From Candidatus Thalassolituus haligoni (lineage in GTDB: Bacteria; Pseudomonadota; Gammaproteobacteria; Pseudomonadales; Oceanobacteraceae): a DNA stretch of 64,000 nucleotides. Shown piece by piece: positions 7,686 to 17,993 of this stretch (positions are counted from its first letter, which is position 1; each line of letters opens with the position of its first letter). The stretch lies in contig NZ_CP139482.1 of the NCBI RefSeq assembly GCF_041222825.1, forward strand, positions 3,138,001 through 3,202,000. The letters are read 5' to 3'. A program made the translations under genes and the position numbers. The notes below the pieces were generated by a model, which saw only the letters and a program-made list of their open reading frames with translations, was not told where the DNA came from and searched no databases.

Positions 7686-9140
7686 TCAAACCGATATTTC
7701 TACTCTTGCAGTTGGCAACACTGCTTGCAGTCTGGCTTTTAGCGCCTGTTTGGCATCCGCATCGCCATGCACAATCCGAATATCTCCTGGGGGATGGCGC
7801 ATCCGGGTGGCAAAATTTATTAAATCTTTTTGATCAGCATGGGCACTGTATCCAGACAGCGTGTGAATATTGGCCTGAATCGTTACACGTTCACCATCCA
7901 GCACCACATACCCGCCTTCTGGCCCCCAGCGCTGAATATCGCGACCTGGTGTACCACGGGCCTGATAGCCAACAAACAACACATCCGTTCTCGCATCTGG
8001 CAATAAGGCTTTCAGGTAGTTAACCATACGGCCACCAGCGCACATGCCACTGGCAGCGATCACAATGGCCGGCCTGCCCGTACGTCGTAAATAACCAACC
8101 GTTTGCAGATGTTCTTCGTGGGAGTTGATGGTCAGTAACTGCTCGAACGACAACGGATGACGGCCCCGCTCCAGCCTTCCACGAGCCTCGGCATCCCACA
8201 GTTCACTCAGACGACGGTATTGGCGGGTAAACTCAGCCGCAAGCGGCGAATCGACCACCACATCGATATATTCGGATAATGGCGACTGTTGCGGCGAAGA
8301 CTTGCCAAGCCGATAAAAAATATCTTCCAGTTCGTACAACAACTCTTGCGTGCGCCCAATCGAAAACGCCGGAATCAAAATAGTCCCGCCATCACGCAAA
8401 CAGCGCTCGAGTAGCGACTGCAAGCGTTTTTGCCGAATCCGGCGACTATCGTGAAGACGGTCACCATAGGTACTTTCAATCACAAGAGTGTCGGCACGAT
8501 ACGGCGGCTTGGGTGCGGGCAATAAAGGCGAATACGGTGCCCCCAAATCTCCTGAAAAAATCACCCGCTTACGGTCACGCACTCGACGTCCGTTACCAAT
8601 ATCCAGTTCAATGTAGGCAGAACCCAAAATATGGCCAGCCACCCGAAAACGTGCCCTCACCGGCGCAGAGGAGAAGTCGAAACCGGACACATCAAACCAT
8701 TGATCGTAGGGGAGCGGCACCAGTAACGCTTTCAGGGTTTTTATTACCTGAGCGATAATAGAGCGATTGCGGGTAACTCCCACCTTGAGTGCATCCTCAA
8801 TAACCATTGGCAATAATTCACAAGTTGCCACTGTGGCATAAATCGGCCCGTTAAATCCGGCAGCCAACAGATAGGGAATACGGCCAACGTGATCAATATG
8901 GCAATGTGTGACCAGTAGCGCTCGCACATGACTCACGTCAAAATCGATACGGGTGCGATCCAGCTCCGTATCTGGCCCATCCGACGAAGTCGCCTCTGCC
9001 CCCTGGAACAAACCACAATCAACCAGAAGGGACTCACCACTATCGACCGTTAGACGATGACAGGAACCCGTTACTCCCGTAACGGCTCCGTGATGAATAA
9101 TGTTGTAGTTATAGGTGTCGTTATAGGTGTCGTTGTACAT
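7686..9140 (-). CDS. MBL-fold beta-CASP hydrolase with RNA-specificity (RMMBL) domain
   Basis: 484 residues of the CPSF/Ysh1-like metallo-beta-lactamase family, which includes RNA endo/exonucleases. The zinc motif THCHIDHVGRIPYL (about residues 77-90) has HxHxDH. A downstream GHILGSAYIEL and FSGDLG supply further metal ligands. The beta-CASP domain follows (TILIPAFSIGRTQELLYELE), and the C-terminal RMMBL motif is SGYSAHADQKDLI. The ATG at 9140 is supported by an AGGAGG 7 bp upstream. The first residues (MYNDTYNDTYNYN) contain a short DNA repeat. It lies between ugd and the priming transferase gene, but nothing links it mechanistically to polysaccharide synthesis. The substrate is unknown. Confidence 0.9.
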   Translation of the reverse strand: MYNDTYNDTYNYNIIHHGAVTGVTGSCHRLTVDSGESLLVDCGLFQGAEATSSDGPDTELDRTRIDFDVSHVRALLVTHCHIDHVGRIPYLLAAGFNGPIYATVATCELLPMVIEDALKVGVTRNRSIIAQVIKTLKALLVPLPYDQWFDVSGFDFSSAPVRARFRVAGHILGSAYIELDIGNGRRVRDRKRVIFSGDLGAPYSPLLPAPKPPYRADTLVIESTYGDRLHDSRRIRQKRLQSLLERCLRDGGTILIPAFSIGRTQELLYELEDIFYRLGKSSPQQSPLSEYIDVVVDSPLAAEFTRQYRRLSELWDAEARGRLERGRHPLSFEQLLTINSHEEHLQTVGYLRRTGRPAIVIAASGMCAGGRMVNYLKALLPDARTDVLFVGYQARGTPGRDIQRWGPEGGYVVLDGERVTIQANIHTLSGYSAHADQKDLINFATRMRHPPGDIRIVHGDADAKQALKARLQAVLPTARVEISV

Positions 9141-9373
9141 AGCTCCTCCTTGAGATAACGCCGACTAACTCCGTTAGCTATTTTTAAAAATGACTGCTTT
9201 CGAAACTGAATTCGATTCTCTCATGCAGGAACGGGCTTACCCGTACTTGAACCGGATGGATGATCAATGACACCCACCGGACACTGGACGCAAACGCCCT
9301 CCTACTGGTTTCCTAGCAATCACCAATTAAGCTAATGGTATTGCGTACTCACTTGCAAATCCTGATCGATCAA

Positions 9374-10543
9374 TCAGGCATCACCACCAAATAAATCCCG
9401 CGTGTAGACCTTGGCCTCGACATCAACAAGATCAGGCGACATGCGGTTCGCAACAATCACGTCGCACTCTTGTTTAAACGCATCCAGATCCTGAACCATC
9501 CGAGAATTAAAAAAGCTGTCTTCTTTAAGCACAGGTTCGTATACCACAACCTCAACGCCCTTGGCCTTGATACGCTTCATAATACCCTGAATCGCCGACG
9601 CCCTGAAATTGTCAGAGTCAGACTTCATCACCAGGCGATAAATCCCCACCAGCCTGGGAGTGCGTCGCAAAATCGCATCCGCAATATGATCCTTGCGAGC
9701 TCCGTTCGCATCAACAATGGCGCGAACCAAAGTACTTGGTACTTCCTGAAAGTTTGCCAGCAACTGCTTGGTATCTTTCGGTAAACAATAACCGCCATAG
9801 CCAAACGACGGATTGTTGTAGTGAGAACCAATACGAGGGTCAAGCCCCACCCCTTCGATAATCTGACGGGTGTTCAGGCCGTGCGTCTCTGCGTAGCTAT
9901 CCAGTTCGTTAAAGTACGCAACGCGCATCGCCAGGTAAGTATTGGAGAACAACTTCACCGCCTCCGCTTCGGTCGAATCGGTAAACAGAATATCAATATC
10001 CTGTTTAATCGCCGCATCAGACAGCAGACGGGCAAACACTTGCGCGCGCTCGGAACGTTCGCCAATAATGATTCGTGACGGGTAGAGGTTGTCATGGAGT
10101 GCCTTCCCTTCACGCAAAAACTCCGGAGAAAAAATCACATTGGCACAATTCAGATCCTGCTTCAGCCGCTCGGTAAAACCTACTGGCACCGTAGATTTAA
10201 TAACCATCACCGCATCAGGATTAATAGCCATCACATCACGAACCACACTTTCCACGGTTGAGGTATTAAAGTAGTTGGTTGCGGTATCGTAATCGGTCGG
10301 CGTAGCAATAACGACATAAGAGGCATCAGCGTAGGCCTCTTGCTTATCGAGCGTCGCCCGAAAATTCAGCGACTTTTCTGCCAAATAGTGCTCGATCTCC
10401 ACATCGACAATGGGAGACTGCTTGTTGTTCAGCATCTCCACCTTTGCTGGAATCACATCCAGCGCGATAACTTCATTGTGCTGAGCCAGCAACATGGCAT
10501 TGGACAACCCGACATAACCCGTGCCTGCAATGGCGATTTTCAT
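9374..10543 (-). CDS. ugd: UDP-glucose 6-dehydrogenase
   Basis: 389 residues, the short Ugd form. It oxidises UDP-glucose twice with NAD to UDP-glucuronate, supplying uronic acid for polymer synthesis in the cytoplasm. The N-terminal NAD site is [17 protein letters not shown], the middle has [20 protein letters not shown], and the catalytic Cys sits in [17 protein letters not shown]. The C-terminal UDP-binding part is present and not truncated. It is in the EPS cluster, downstream of the broken manB on the same strand. Confidence is high. Confidence 0.95.
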   Translation of the reverse strand: MKIAIAGTGYVGLSNAMLLAQHNEVIALDVIPAKVEMLNNKQSPIVDVEIEHYLAEKSLNFRATLDKQEAYADASYVVIATPTDYDTATNYFNTSTVESVVRDVMAINPDAVMVIKSTVPVGFTERLKQDLNCANVIFSPEFLREGKALHDNLYPSRIIIGERSERAQVFARLLSDAAIKQDIDILFTDSTEAEAVKLFSNTYLAMRVAYFNELDSYAETHGLNTRQIIEGVGLDPRIGSHYNNPSFGYGGYCLPKDTKQLLANFQEVPSTLVRAIVDANGARKDHIADAILRRTPRLVGIYRLVMKSDSDNFRASAIQGIMKRIKAKGVEVVVYEPVLKEDSFFNSRMVQDLDAFKQECDVIVANRMSPDLVDVEAKVYTRDLFGGDA

Positions 10544-10608
10544 AACATTAATCCGTAAACAATAAATAAAAACATCAAACCTGTCATCGTCAGCAGCGCG
10601 AACACAAC

Positions 10609-11077
10609 TTACGCATTAATAACCTTATTGACGCGTTCCAGACACTGGTTCACCAGTGCTTTCGCCTGCAGATAATTCCCAGCCTCGGCATAGCAGCGTA
10701 ATTCCGGCGCATTCCCGGAAGACCGAAGGTGCACAATATCACCAGAAGACAAGGTTACCCGCAGTCCATCAGTTGTGTCTGCAGATACAGCTTCACCTGG
10801 CAAGTGCAACGACTCAAGCATCGCGTTAAGATTCTCAGCCCAACTGACAATCAATGCCTTGCTCTTGTCGGTCGGTACATCCTTGATTCGATCACTGGGG
10901 TTAGTTCCGGCAACTCAGATAATAACGCACTGACAGGCTTACCCTGCAAGGCACTACCAGCCAGCAACATCAGTGCAGGCAATAGCGCATCACGCGTAGG
11001 CAGCGGAGCAATAACCGAGTCACCCATAGCATAGTGCAGCAAAAATCCGCCGTTGGCTTTAAAAGCACCAACTACCC
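10609..11077 (-). pseudogene. manB: Remnant of phosphomannomutase ManB/CpsG (C-terminal piece, frameshifted)
   Basis: Only the C-terminal third of a phosphomannomutase/phosphoglucomutase survives. The first piece reads VVGAFKANGGFLLHYAMGDS then VIAPLPTRDALLPALMLL. Near 10896 a one-base loss in a C run (minus strand) shifts the frame, and the second piece resumes with SDRIKDVPTDKSKALIVSW, ending with the phosphate-binding loop HLRSSGNAPELRCYAEAGN. The phosphoserine domain and all of domains 1-2 are absent; upstream of 11077 the homology stops abruptly. The gene cannot make a working mutase. It lies between ugd and the flippase gene, the usual place for manB in a GDP-mannose cluster. Confidence 0.88.
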
Positions 11078-11222
11078 AAAAAAAGTAGCCACCCCTAACC
11101 CCAGCAGCACCAATACTGGTATTAGCATTAATATCAACAATGCCTCTCCGCTACATCCCACTCTACCGATTCAAAACAGGGTAAAAATAAAACTTCCCAT
11201 GGCAAATATTGTCTTCAAAAAC

Positions 11223-12494
11223 TCACCCAATCGGCCAAAACCCCAACCGCCTTTTCACCATTAGCATAGCCAGCAAACTTTGTACCGATGCCCCTAACGC
11301 CGTTGCCCAAGCAGCCCCTAAAACACCAAATTTGTAAGTAAAAAGTACGGCACAGACAATGGTCAGAGGACCGGAAAATAATGTCACGCGCTTCAAGTCT
11401 CGCTCATGACCACTCATATTTAGAAGATAGCCAACCGATCCAGTTGCTACATTAACAAACTGTCCAATCGCCATAATAGTCAGCAACACAGCACCCTGCT
11501 CAAACCCAGGTCCAAACAACTTCATCACCCAATCTGGCCAACACAGCATAACAACCATAATTGGTAGCATAAGAACGATCATGGTGCGAGTAGACACCCG
11601 GGCAAGACGACGCATTTCCTGAAGATTACTTTCCTTCCATAAACGTGCATAACGAGGAGCAACAGTCATATTAACTACAACCAATATGAATGATGTGACA
11701 CCAGCTGTACGCTGGGCAGCAGACAAATAAGCAAGCTCACTAGCATCAACAAAAATACCTGCAACCAAAACACCCGACCACTGCACCAACAATGCCATAC
11801 TAATCACCATCCATAGATTAGAGCTGGACAACCATAGTTCTGCATCAGCAATCTTCATTAGAGATGGGGGATAAAATTGTACCCCAGGCTGACGAAACCA
11901 GCACCACACTGCTAGCCCCAGAACAAAAATGGACACCAGAGAGTACAGAAAAGCGGCACCAGATGCCGTCAACCATCTAGGCAATTGCCACGCAATTAAG
12001 GCAAAAATCGTAACAAATAATGCCCCCTGAGCAAGATTCTGAAAAAGAGTTGCCATCACCACTCGCTGTTGCCCTTGAAAGGCAAAACTAAGCAGATTAA
12101 ATAAAGTAACTGCGGGTAACGCTGCCATCACCCAGATTAAAACCAAGGTAAAGCCAGGTTTACCAAAAATATCATTGGCGATCATAGACGCAAAAGTTAC
12201 ACCAAGCACTGCAACCGAAACTGTTGCTAGCAGGACCCAACGCAATCCTAAGTTCACCTTATATTGAGCGCTCTCAGCTAGATCATCTGAGCCTATTGCC
12301 CTAATCAGAACGTTATCCAACCCCAAACGCAAAAAGCTGGATAGCACTGTCAATAAAGTAAAACCCAATAAAAAAAAACCTGCCTCTTCTGCTCCCAACA
12401 CCTGCGTAACTACCGCAGTCAATAGAAAAGCGATGAAAACGGATGCTGCTCGCACCAATGCTGCCAAAGCGGTTTTTAATAACAAATGAGACAT
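11223..12494 (-). CDS. wzx: Wzx-type oligosaccharide flippase (MOP superfamily)
   Basis: 423 residues, almost entirely hydrophobic, with about 12 predicted membrane helices. The N-terminal pattern (VTQVLGAEEAGFFLLGFTLL) is typical of polysaccharide-type flippases that turn lipid-linked repeat units across the inner membrane. The C-terminal part is less conserved. It is the only flippase candidate in the window, so it is the likely partner of the Wzy-like and Wzc-like proteins. It is intact although both neighbours, manB and manC, are broken. Substrate unknown. The gene ends about 145 bp before the manB remnant. Confidence 0.87.
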   Translation of the reverse strand: MSHLLLKTALAALVRAASVFIAFLLTAVVTQVLGAEEAGFFLLGFTLLTVLSSFLRLGLDNVLIRAIGSDDLAESAQYKVNLGLRWVLLATVSVAVLGVTFASMIANDIFGKPGFTLVLIWVMAALPAVTLFNLLSFAFQGQQRVVMATLFQNLAQGALFVTIFALIAWQLPRWLTASGAAFLYSLVSIFVLGLAVWCWFRQPGVQFYPPSLMKIADAELWLSSSNLWMVISMALLVQWSGVLVAGIFVDASELAYLSAAQRTAGVTSFILVVVNMTVAPRYARLWKESNLQEMRRLARVSTRTMIVLMLPIMVVMLCWPDWVMKLFGPGFEQGAVLLTIMAIGQFVNVATGSVGYLLNMSGHERDLKRVTLFSGPLTIVCAVLFTYKFGVLGAAWATALGASVQSLLAMLMVKRRLGFWPIG

Positions 12495-12590
12495 TTTAAA
12501 TCCTGACCAGACTAACGGTAGTTAGTAATAAATGTAATATAACAACAATCACTTTATTAACGACCCAACAGAGCCACTTCTTTGAATATA

Positions 12591-14029
12591 TCAAGCCCGA
12601 CCGTACAAGTCTTTGAAGCGTACAATGTCGTCCTCTCCAAGATACGAACCAGACTGAACTTCTATCATTTCAAGCTCAATCACACCGGGATTTTCCAGTG
12701 CATGCACCTGACCGATAGGAATATAAGTAGACTCGTTTTCTGTCACCAGATAGGTTTCTTCACCATTGGTTACTTTTGCCGTGCCCGACACCCAATCCAG
12801 TGCTCAGCCCGATGATGATGCATTTGTACAGATAATTTTGCACCTGGCTTAACCGTAATACACTTAACTTGGTAACGTTCACCATTATCGACGGAATCGT
12901 ATTTACCCCAAGGGCGATACACTTCGCGGTGCTATTCAAACTCGGAACGCCTTTGCTGCTTGATTTTAGCCACAATTTTTTTGACTTCTTGCACCTTGTC
13001 TTTACTGGCAACCAACAAGGCATCCGGCGTATCTACCACAACGACACCGTCCAGACCCAATGTCGTCACCAGGCGAGCACCACTATAGACAAAACTGTTG
13101 GTGGTATCTTCCAGAATAACGTCACCACCACCCAGAGTGGCATTGCCGTTCTCACATTTTTCAGCAATATCCCAAAGCGCAGACCAACTGCCGACATCAC
13201 TCCAACCCGCGTCCAACGGTGCAACCACAACCTGAGCATGATCGCCACCCAAAGCCGACAGTGGTTCCATAATGGCGTAATCAATGGACTCATCCGGGCA
13301 TTCTGCAAAGGATTCCCCATCGACCCGAACAAAGTCCATATCCGCTACAGTGGCAGCCATCGCTTTAACACAAGCAGCATGAATATCCGGGCGTAACCGT
13401 TCCAATTCTTCCAGATACCGATCGGCCCGTACCATAAACATGCCGCTGTTCCAGAAATAATTTCCAGCATTCAAGTATTCTTGCGCCGTCGCTGCATCTG
13501 GCTTCTCCACAAATTGCTGCACCGCCAGGCAGCCATCGCCAACCTCGGCTCCCGCCTGAATATAACCATACCCCGTTGCGGCTTCAGTTGGCACAATGCC
13601 CAAAATACCAAACTGGCCTGCCTTTACGGCTGGTAACAGTTGTTCTGCTGCAGACTGAAAAGCCTCAATGTCCTGGATAACATGATCAGCAGCAAGAATC
13701 AGTAGTACAGGAGCATCCTCACCATCAGGCAGATCCGTCATAACCTGCAGCGCAGCCAATGCAATCGCCGGAGCCGTATTACGGCCAACAGGTTCAAGAA
13801 TAATCGATATTTTTTTACCACCCAGCAGCATTTGTTCTGCCACCAGAAAACGGTGCGCCTCGTTACAAATAACAATTGGATTTTGACCTGAGATCCCATC
13901 CAGACGTGCCGCGGTTTGCTGCAACATAGTTAATTGCCCACTCAGCTTCAAAAACTGCTTCGGGTAGGCCGTTCGAGACAGTGGCCACAAACGAGTGCCG
14001 GAGCCACCGGCCATGATGACAGGTATCAT
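12591..14029 (-). pseudogene. manC: Mannose-1-phosphate guanylyltransferase ManC/AlgA with broken C-terminal cupin domain
   Basis: The bifunctional family makes GDP-mannose (N-terminal nucleotidyltransferase) and interconverts fructose-6-P and mannose-6-P (C-terminal type II PMI cupin). Residues 1-365 are intact from 14029 to 12932, starting [20 protein letters not shown] and including FVEKPDAATAQEYL. A TAG at 12932-12934 interrupts the frame where CAG is expected; the same frame continues as [17 protein letters not shown] and HHHRAEHWI. Near 12790 a single-base loss shifts the frame, and the rest reads [20 protein letters not shown] and [13 protein letters not shown] down to 12591. The guanylyltransferase half could still fold alone; the isomerase half should not. 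Confidence 0.88.
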
Positions 14030-14236
14030 TATTACCTCTTATTTGACTCCAAATACTACTTATCGTACCAATACTCCTTTGAAGCAAAGCAAACAGACTC
14101 TGCACCTAAAAAATACCATCAATATTCTAAAAAATTACAATTCACCTTTATTTAGCATTCAAAGCCATCCCATTGATATTCTTAAATTCAAAATCATCAG
14201 ATCAGATAGAATTTGCCATATTAGCAATGGCAATCA

Positions 14237-15121
14237 TTACATCCCTTCAGACTGAATACTGCAAATTACAGCCTCCAAAGCAATTTTCCAATCTGAAAGC
14301 ACAACCCCTACAGCGACCGCTTGAGAGCAATCCAATACCGAAAATGCAGGCCTAGCCGCTGGAGTAGGGTATTCCGAAGAAGGAATAGCAATCAATTCAG
14401 GACATCTTTCAATCAACCCTGCTCTTAAGGCCTGCTGATGAACCTCTCGGGCAAATGCCCACCAGGACACTGCCACATCTCCAGAAAAATGATAAATACC
14501 CACCAGTTTCTCAGTCACATCTCGATGCAGAAGCGAATAAATAGCCTTCGCTATATCACCGGCATAAGTAGGACACCCGATTTGATCGGATACGACCGAC
14601 AACTGATCTCTTTGCCGGGCCAGTTTGACCATAGTTTTAACAAAATTATTGCCATACTCACTAAAAACCCAGGAAGTTCTGAGAATTACAGCCTCTGGAC
14701 AAGCCGCGAGTACTGCTTTTTCACCAGCTAACTTGGATGCCCCATAAACAGATTGAGGATCCACAGCATCGGTCTCTTTCCATGCAACACGCCCCTCTCC
14801 TGAGAATACATAGTCTGTAGACACATGCACAAAACGGGCGGTATTCTCAGCACACCAGGAAGCCAGTAAAGCTGGACCAACCTCATTGACTCTGTGAGCG
14901 ACATCCGGTTCTGACTCTGCTTTGTCTACCGCCGTATAAGCCGCTGCATTAATAACAATATCTGGCTTAATCAAGTCCAAGGTACTATTAACAGCTGACG
15001 CATCTGTAATGTCCAAATCCGCTGATGACAGTACTTGAAACTCCTCCTTACAACTAGCCAACAATCGAGCCATACTACGCCCCAGTTGGCCGTTAGCTCC
15101 AGTGATCAACCAATGCATCAC
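14237..15121 (-). CDS. rmlD: dTDP-4-dehydrorhamnose reductase
   Basis: 294 residues, an extended short-chain dehydrogenase. It makes dTDP-L-rhamnose from the 4-keto intermediate with NAD(P)H, the last step of the pathway. The N-terminal dinucleotide motif is ITGANGQLGRSMARLL. VHVSTDYVFSGEG and the catalytic YxxxK (VYGASKLAGEKAV) follow, with WVFSEYGNNFVKTM further on. It overlaps rmlC by 4 bp (15118-15121), so translation of C and D is probably coupled. The order in transcription is A-C-D. High confidence. Confidence 0.95.
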   Translation of the reverse strand: MMHWLITGANGQLGRSMARLLASCKEEFQVLSSADLDITDASAVNSTLDLIKPDIVINAAAYTAVDKAESEPDVAHRVNEVGPALLASWCAENTARFVHVSTDYVFSGEGRVAWKETDAVDPQSVYGASKLAGEKAVLAACPEAVILRTSWVFSEYGNNFVKTMVKLARQRDQLSVVSDQIGCPTYAGDIAKAIYSLLHRDVTEKLVGIYHFSGDVAVSWWAFAREVHQQALRAGLIERCPELIAIPSSEYPTPAARPAFSVLDCSQAVAVGVVLSDWKIALEAVICSIQSEGM

Positions 15122-15681
15122 ACTCCCCCTGAGGATAACTGTGCAAGCGAGGCGGCAACTGCATCTTTATCGGAAAGTTGGATTTCGACATCACCTAATT
15201 CATTCAATGGCCATTCAATGGCCACATCTGAATCATTCCAGATAAGACTGCCTTCATCCGACGGATCATAATAGTCAGTACACTTATACTCAAAGTCGGC
15301 TACATCCGAGAGAACCAAAAAACCATGGGCAAGACCTGGCGGAACCCAGAACTGACGTTTATTTTCCTCACTCAGAATAACCCCTTCCCACTGACCAAAA
15401 GTGGGGGAGCCGGGCCGAATATCAACGGCAACATCAAAAACTGAGCCACGAATAACCCGGACCAACTTGCCTTGCGGCTTGGATTTCTGAAAATGAAGTC
15501 CTCGTAATACCCCTTTTCGAGAGCGAGAATGATTGTCTTGTACAAAGGTTTCGTTAATACCAGCCATATCCCGGTAACGCTCTGCCTGGAATGTCTCCAA
15601 GAAAAAGCCTCTTTCATCACCAAACACTCTAGGTTCAATGATAACAACGCCATTTATTGATGTTTCAGTCACATTCATCAA
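15118..15681 (-). CDS. rmlC: dTDP-4-dehydrorhamnose 3,5-epimerase
   Basis: 187 residues, a cupin-fold epimerase acting on dTDP-6-deoxy-4-keto-glucose. Diagnostic blocks are [37 protein letters not shown] with the catalytic His, [18 protein letters not shown] and [15 protein letters not shown]. It overlaps rmlA by 4 bp (15678-15681) and rmlD by 4 bp. The length is normal and no odd features are seen. Confidence 0.96.
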   Translation of the reverse strand: MMNVTETSINGVVIIEPRVFGDERGFFLETFQAERYRDMAGINETFVQDNHSRSRKGVLRGLHFQKSKPQGKLVRVIRGSVFDVAVDIRPGSPTFGQWEGVILSEENKRQFWVPPGLAHGFLVLSDVADFEYKCTDYYDPSDEGSLIWNDSDVAIEWPLNELGDVEIQLSDKDAVAASLAQLSSGGV

Positions 15682-16562
15682 ACACCCGCCTCTTTCAATA
15701 TCTTGAACAAGTATCGACCATAACCTGTTTTTCTCAAAGCATTGGCCTCAACCTCCAACTGTTCAGCAGTAATCCATCCACGGTCAAATGCAATTTCTTC
15801 CAAACAGGCTATTTTGAATCCTTGGCGTTGCTCAATGGTATTGACGAACATGCCTGCTTCGATCAAAGAGTCATGAGTACCGGTATCCAGCCAAGCAAAA
15901 CCTCGGCCCAACACCTCCACATTCAGTTTACCTGCTTCTAGATACATGTTATTGATATCGGTAATCTCAAGCTCACCACGAGGAGAAGGCTTCACCGCTT
16001 TAGCGACATCGACAATATCGCCATCATAGAAATACAAACCGGTAACAGCATAGCTAGACTTGGGATTGGTTGGTTTTTCTTCAATGGAAAGTGCCTTGCC
16101 ACTACCATCAAACTCTACAACCCCAAATCGCTCGGGGTCACTTACGTGATAGCCAAAAACAGTGGCTCCATCTTTACGCTCCACAGCATTGACAAGATTG
16201 GTACTAAAATGATGGCCATAGAAAATGTTATCTCCCAACACCAGCGCAGCCGGTGCCCCAGCTAAAAATTCCTCCCCAATCAGGAATGCTTGAGCCAGCC
16301 CATCAGGGGATGACTGAACCGCATAGCTAAAGCGTACACCGTACACCTTACCAGACCCTAACATGCGCTGAAAAGACGGCATATCTTCAGGAGTGGAAAT
16401 AATAAGAATTTCTCTGATACCTGCCAACATAAGCACAGATATAGGGTAAAAAATCATTGGCTTGTCATAGATTGGTAACAATTGCTTGGACACACCTCGT
16501 GTGATGGGGTGCAACCGCGTCCCAGAGCCACCAGCCAAAACAATCCCTTTATATGAACTCAT
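15678..16562 (-). CDS. rmlA: Glucose-1-phosphate thymidylyltransferase
   Basis: 294 residues, the normal RmlA length. It joins dTTP and glucose-1-phosphate to dTDP-glucose. The signature [20 protein letters not shown] opens the protein, then [46 protein letters not shown] and [15 protein letters not shown]. The start at 16562 has GGAGAGA just upstream. It is the first gene of rmlACD and is transcribed away from rmlB. Confidence 0.97.
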   Translation of the reverse strand: MSSYKGIVLAGGSGTRLHPITRGVSKQLLPIYDKPMIFYPISVLMLAGIREILIISTPEDMPSFQRMLGSGKVYGVRFSYAVQSSPDGLAQAFLIGEEFLAGAPAALVLGDNIFYGHHFSTNLVNAVERKDGATVFGYHVSDPERFGVVEFDGSGKALSIEEKPTNPKSSYAVTGLYFYDGDIVDVAKAVKPSPRGELEITDINNMYLEAGKLNVEVLGRGFAWLDTGTHDSLIEAGMFVNTIEQRQGFKIACLEEIAFDRGWITAEQLEVEANALRKTGYGRYLFKILKEAGV

Positions 16563-16592
16563 ATTCTCTCCAAATGTATTCCATGATTTTGT

Positions 16593-16656
16593 ATGCTACA
16601 TTTATTGGCTAGCCAATCAAGATGAAATTGACTAGTCAATGCAGTACCCTTAGCTT
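16593..16656. promoter_or_regulatory. Divergent rml control region with two 14-bp palindromes
   Basis: Two perfect related palindromes, ATTGGCTAGCCAAT (16604-16617) and ATTGACTAGTCAAT (16627-16640), start 23 bp apart, about two helical turns, in the 186-bp space between rmlA and rmlB. Each overlaps a possible -35 element: minus strand TTGATT (16615-16620) with TAGCAT (16593-16598), 16-bp spacer; plus strand TTGACT (16628-16633) with TAGCTT (16651-16656), 17-bp spacer. The -10 elements are weak, so promoter assignment is tentative. The palindromes look like paired operators for a dimeric regulator. Confidence 0.55.
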
Positions 16657-16748
16657 GTATGATTGTCTTCGGACAATAGAAAGTAGAGAAAACTTAAAAA
16701 ATAGCGCTTAAAAACAGCAAAATATATACCTAACTTGGGTCAAGCACA

Positions 16749-17807
16749 ATGAAATTTTTAGTCACTGGTGGGGCCGGCTTTATTGGAAGTGCCGTTATCC
16801 GACACCTGATCAATGAGACAGACCACGCCGTCATCAACTTGGATTGCCTTACTTATGCTGGCAACCTAAATTCACTAGATTCAATATCTCAGAATAAACG
16901 CTACACATTCACAAAAGTAGATTTACGAAATGCTGCCGCGATAGAAGAAGCCATCAAAAAGTACCGGCCGGACATTATCATGCACCTGGCTGCCGAAAGT
17001 CACGTTGATCGCTCAATCGATGGCCCTGACGATTTCATTCAAACCAATATTATTGGCACATTCAACTTACTTGAAGCGACTCGAAAGTTCCATTCAACAC
17101 TCCCAAAGGAACGGCAGCAACAGTTTCGATTCCATCACATCTCCACTGATGAAGTATACGGTGATCTAGAAAGTACGGATGAGTTATTCACAGAAAACAC
17201 ACCATACTCTCCCAGCTCTCCATACTCAGCTAGTAAGGCATCATCTGATCATTTAGTGAGAGCATGGGGTCGAACCTACAACCTGCCAATAGTTGTCACT
17301 AATTGCTCTAATAATTATGGACCCTTCCATTTTCCTGAAAAATTAATTCCACACGTGATTTTAAATGCACTGCAAGGAAAATCACTGCCGGTATATGGAA
17401 CAGGCTCTCAGATCCGGGATTGGCTTTATGTAGAAGATCATGCAAGAGCTCTAATAACAGTTGCGACCCAAGGGGAAGCTAATGAAACCTATAATATTGG
17501 CGGTCATAACGAAAAATCCAATCTTACAGTAGTGGAAACAATCTGCAGTCTACTAGAAGAACTATCACCCAAAAAGCCAGTAGGAGTGCAATACTACCGA
17601 GATTTAATTACTTTTGTAAAAGACCGGCCTGGACATGATCAGCGCTATGCGATTGATGCCACTAAAATCCAAAAAGAACTTAACTGGGAACCGACAGAAA
17701 CCTTTGAAAGTGGAATCCGAAAAACTGTCCAATGGTACCTAGAAAATGAAGATTGGTGGCTGTCCGTACTAAATGGGGACTACAGACTAGAACGACTCGG
17801 AAATTAG
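16749..17807 (+). CDS. rmlB: dTDP-glucose 4,6-dehydratase
   Basis: 352 residues of the extended SDR family. It converts dTDP-glucose to the 4-keto-6-deoxy intermediate, step two of dTDP-rhamnose synthesis. The NAD motif is [41 protein letters not shown], the catalytic [15 protein letters not shown] and [17 protein letters not shown] are all present. It is divergent from rmlACD, an uncommon split of the four rml genes. Its AT content is higher than that of rmlACD, so it may have come separately. Function secure. Confidence 0.96.
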   Translation: MKFLVTGGAGFIGSAVIRHLINETDHAVINLDCLTYAGNLNSLDSISQNKRYTFTKVDLRNAAAIEEAIKKYRPDIIMHLAAESHVDRSIDGPDDFIQTNIIGTFNLLEATRKFHSTLPKERQQQFRFHHISTDEVYGDLESTDELFTENTPYSPSSPYSASKASSDHLVRAWGRTYNLPIVVTNCSNNYGPFHFPEKLIPHVILNALQGKSLPVYGTGSQIRDWLYVEDHARALITVATQGEANETYNIGGHNEKSNLTVVETICSLLEELSPKKPVGVQYYRDLITFVKDRPGHDQRYAIDATKIQKELNWEPTETFESGIRKTVQWYLENEDWWLSVLNGDYRLERLGN

Positions 17808-17858
17808 TGACAACATATGCAACATCTAAGAATTATTTTTAATACTTTTTTGTTGCTT

Positions 17859-17872
17859 ATTAAAATTTTAAT
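17859..17872. other. AT-rich palindrome between convergent genes
   Basis: The 14-bp perfect palindrome ATTAAAATTTTAAT lies in the 186-bp gap between the 3' ends of rmlB and the WecG-family gene. It is flanked by a short GTTGC/GCAAC pair, so a longer hairpin could form. It may serve as a bidirectional terminator, but there is no GC-rich stem. Confidence 0.3.
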
Positions 17873-17993
17873 TTGGTGGCAACTTTAATATTACGGATGA
17901 TTTTGAATTACAATACTGTTACCGCTTTAAACGCTTGGCAAGTCAAGAAAAAACGAACATACCATATCGAAATCATCTAACACCCTAAGGATA

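Noticed and set aside
11080..11222. Short hydrophobic frame (GEALLILMLIPVLVLL) between manB remnant and wzx
   Set aside because: Only a GTG start without binding site and about 30 residues; probably chance or debris from the deletion that removed the manB 5' part.
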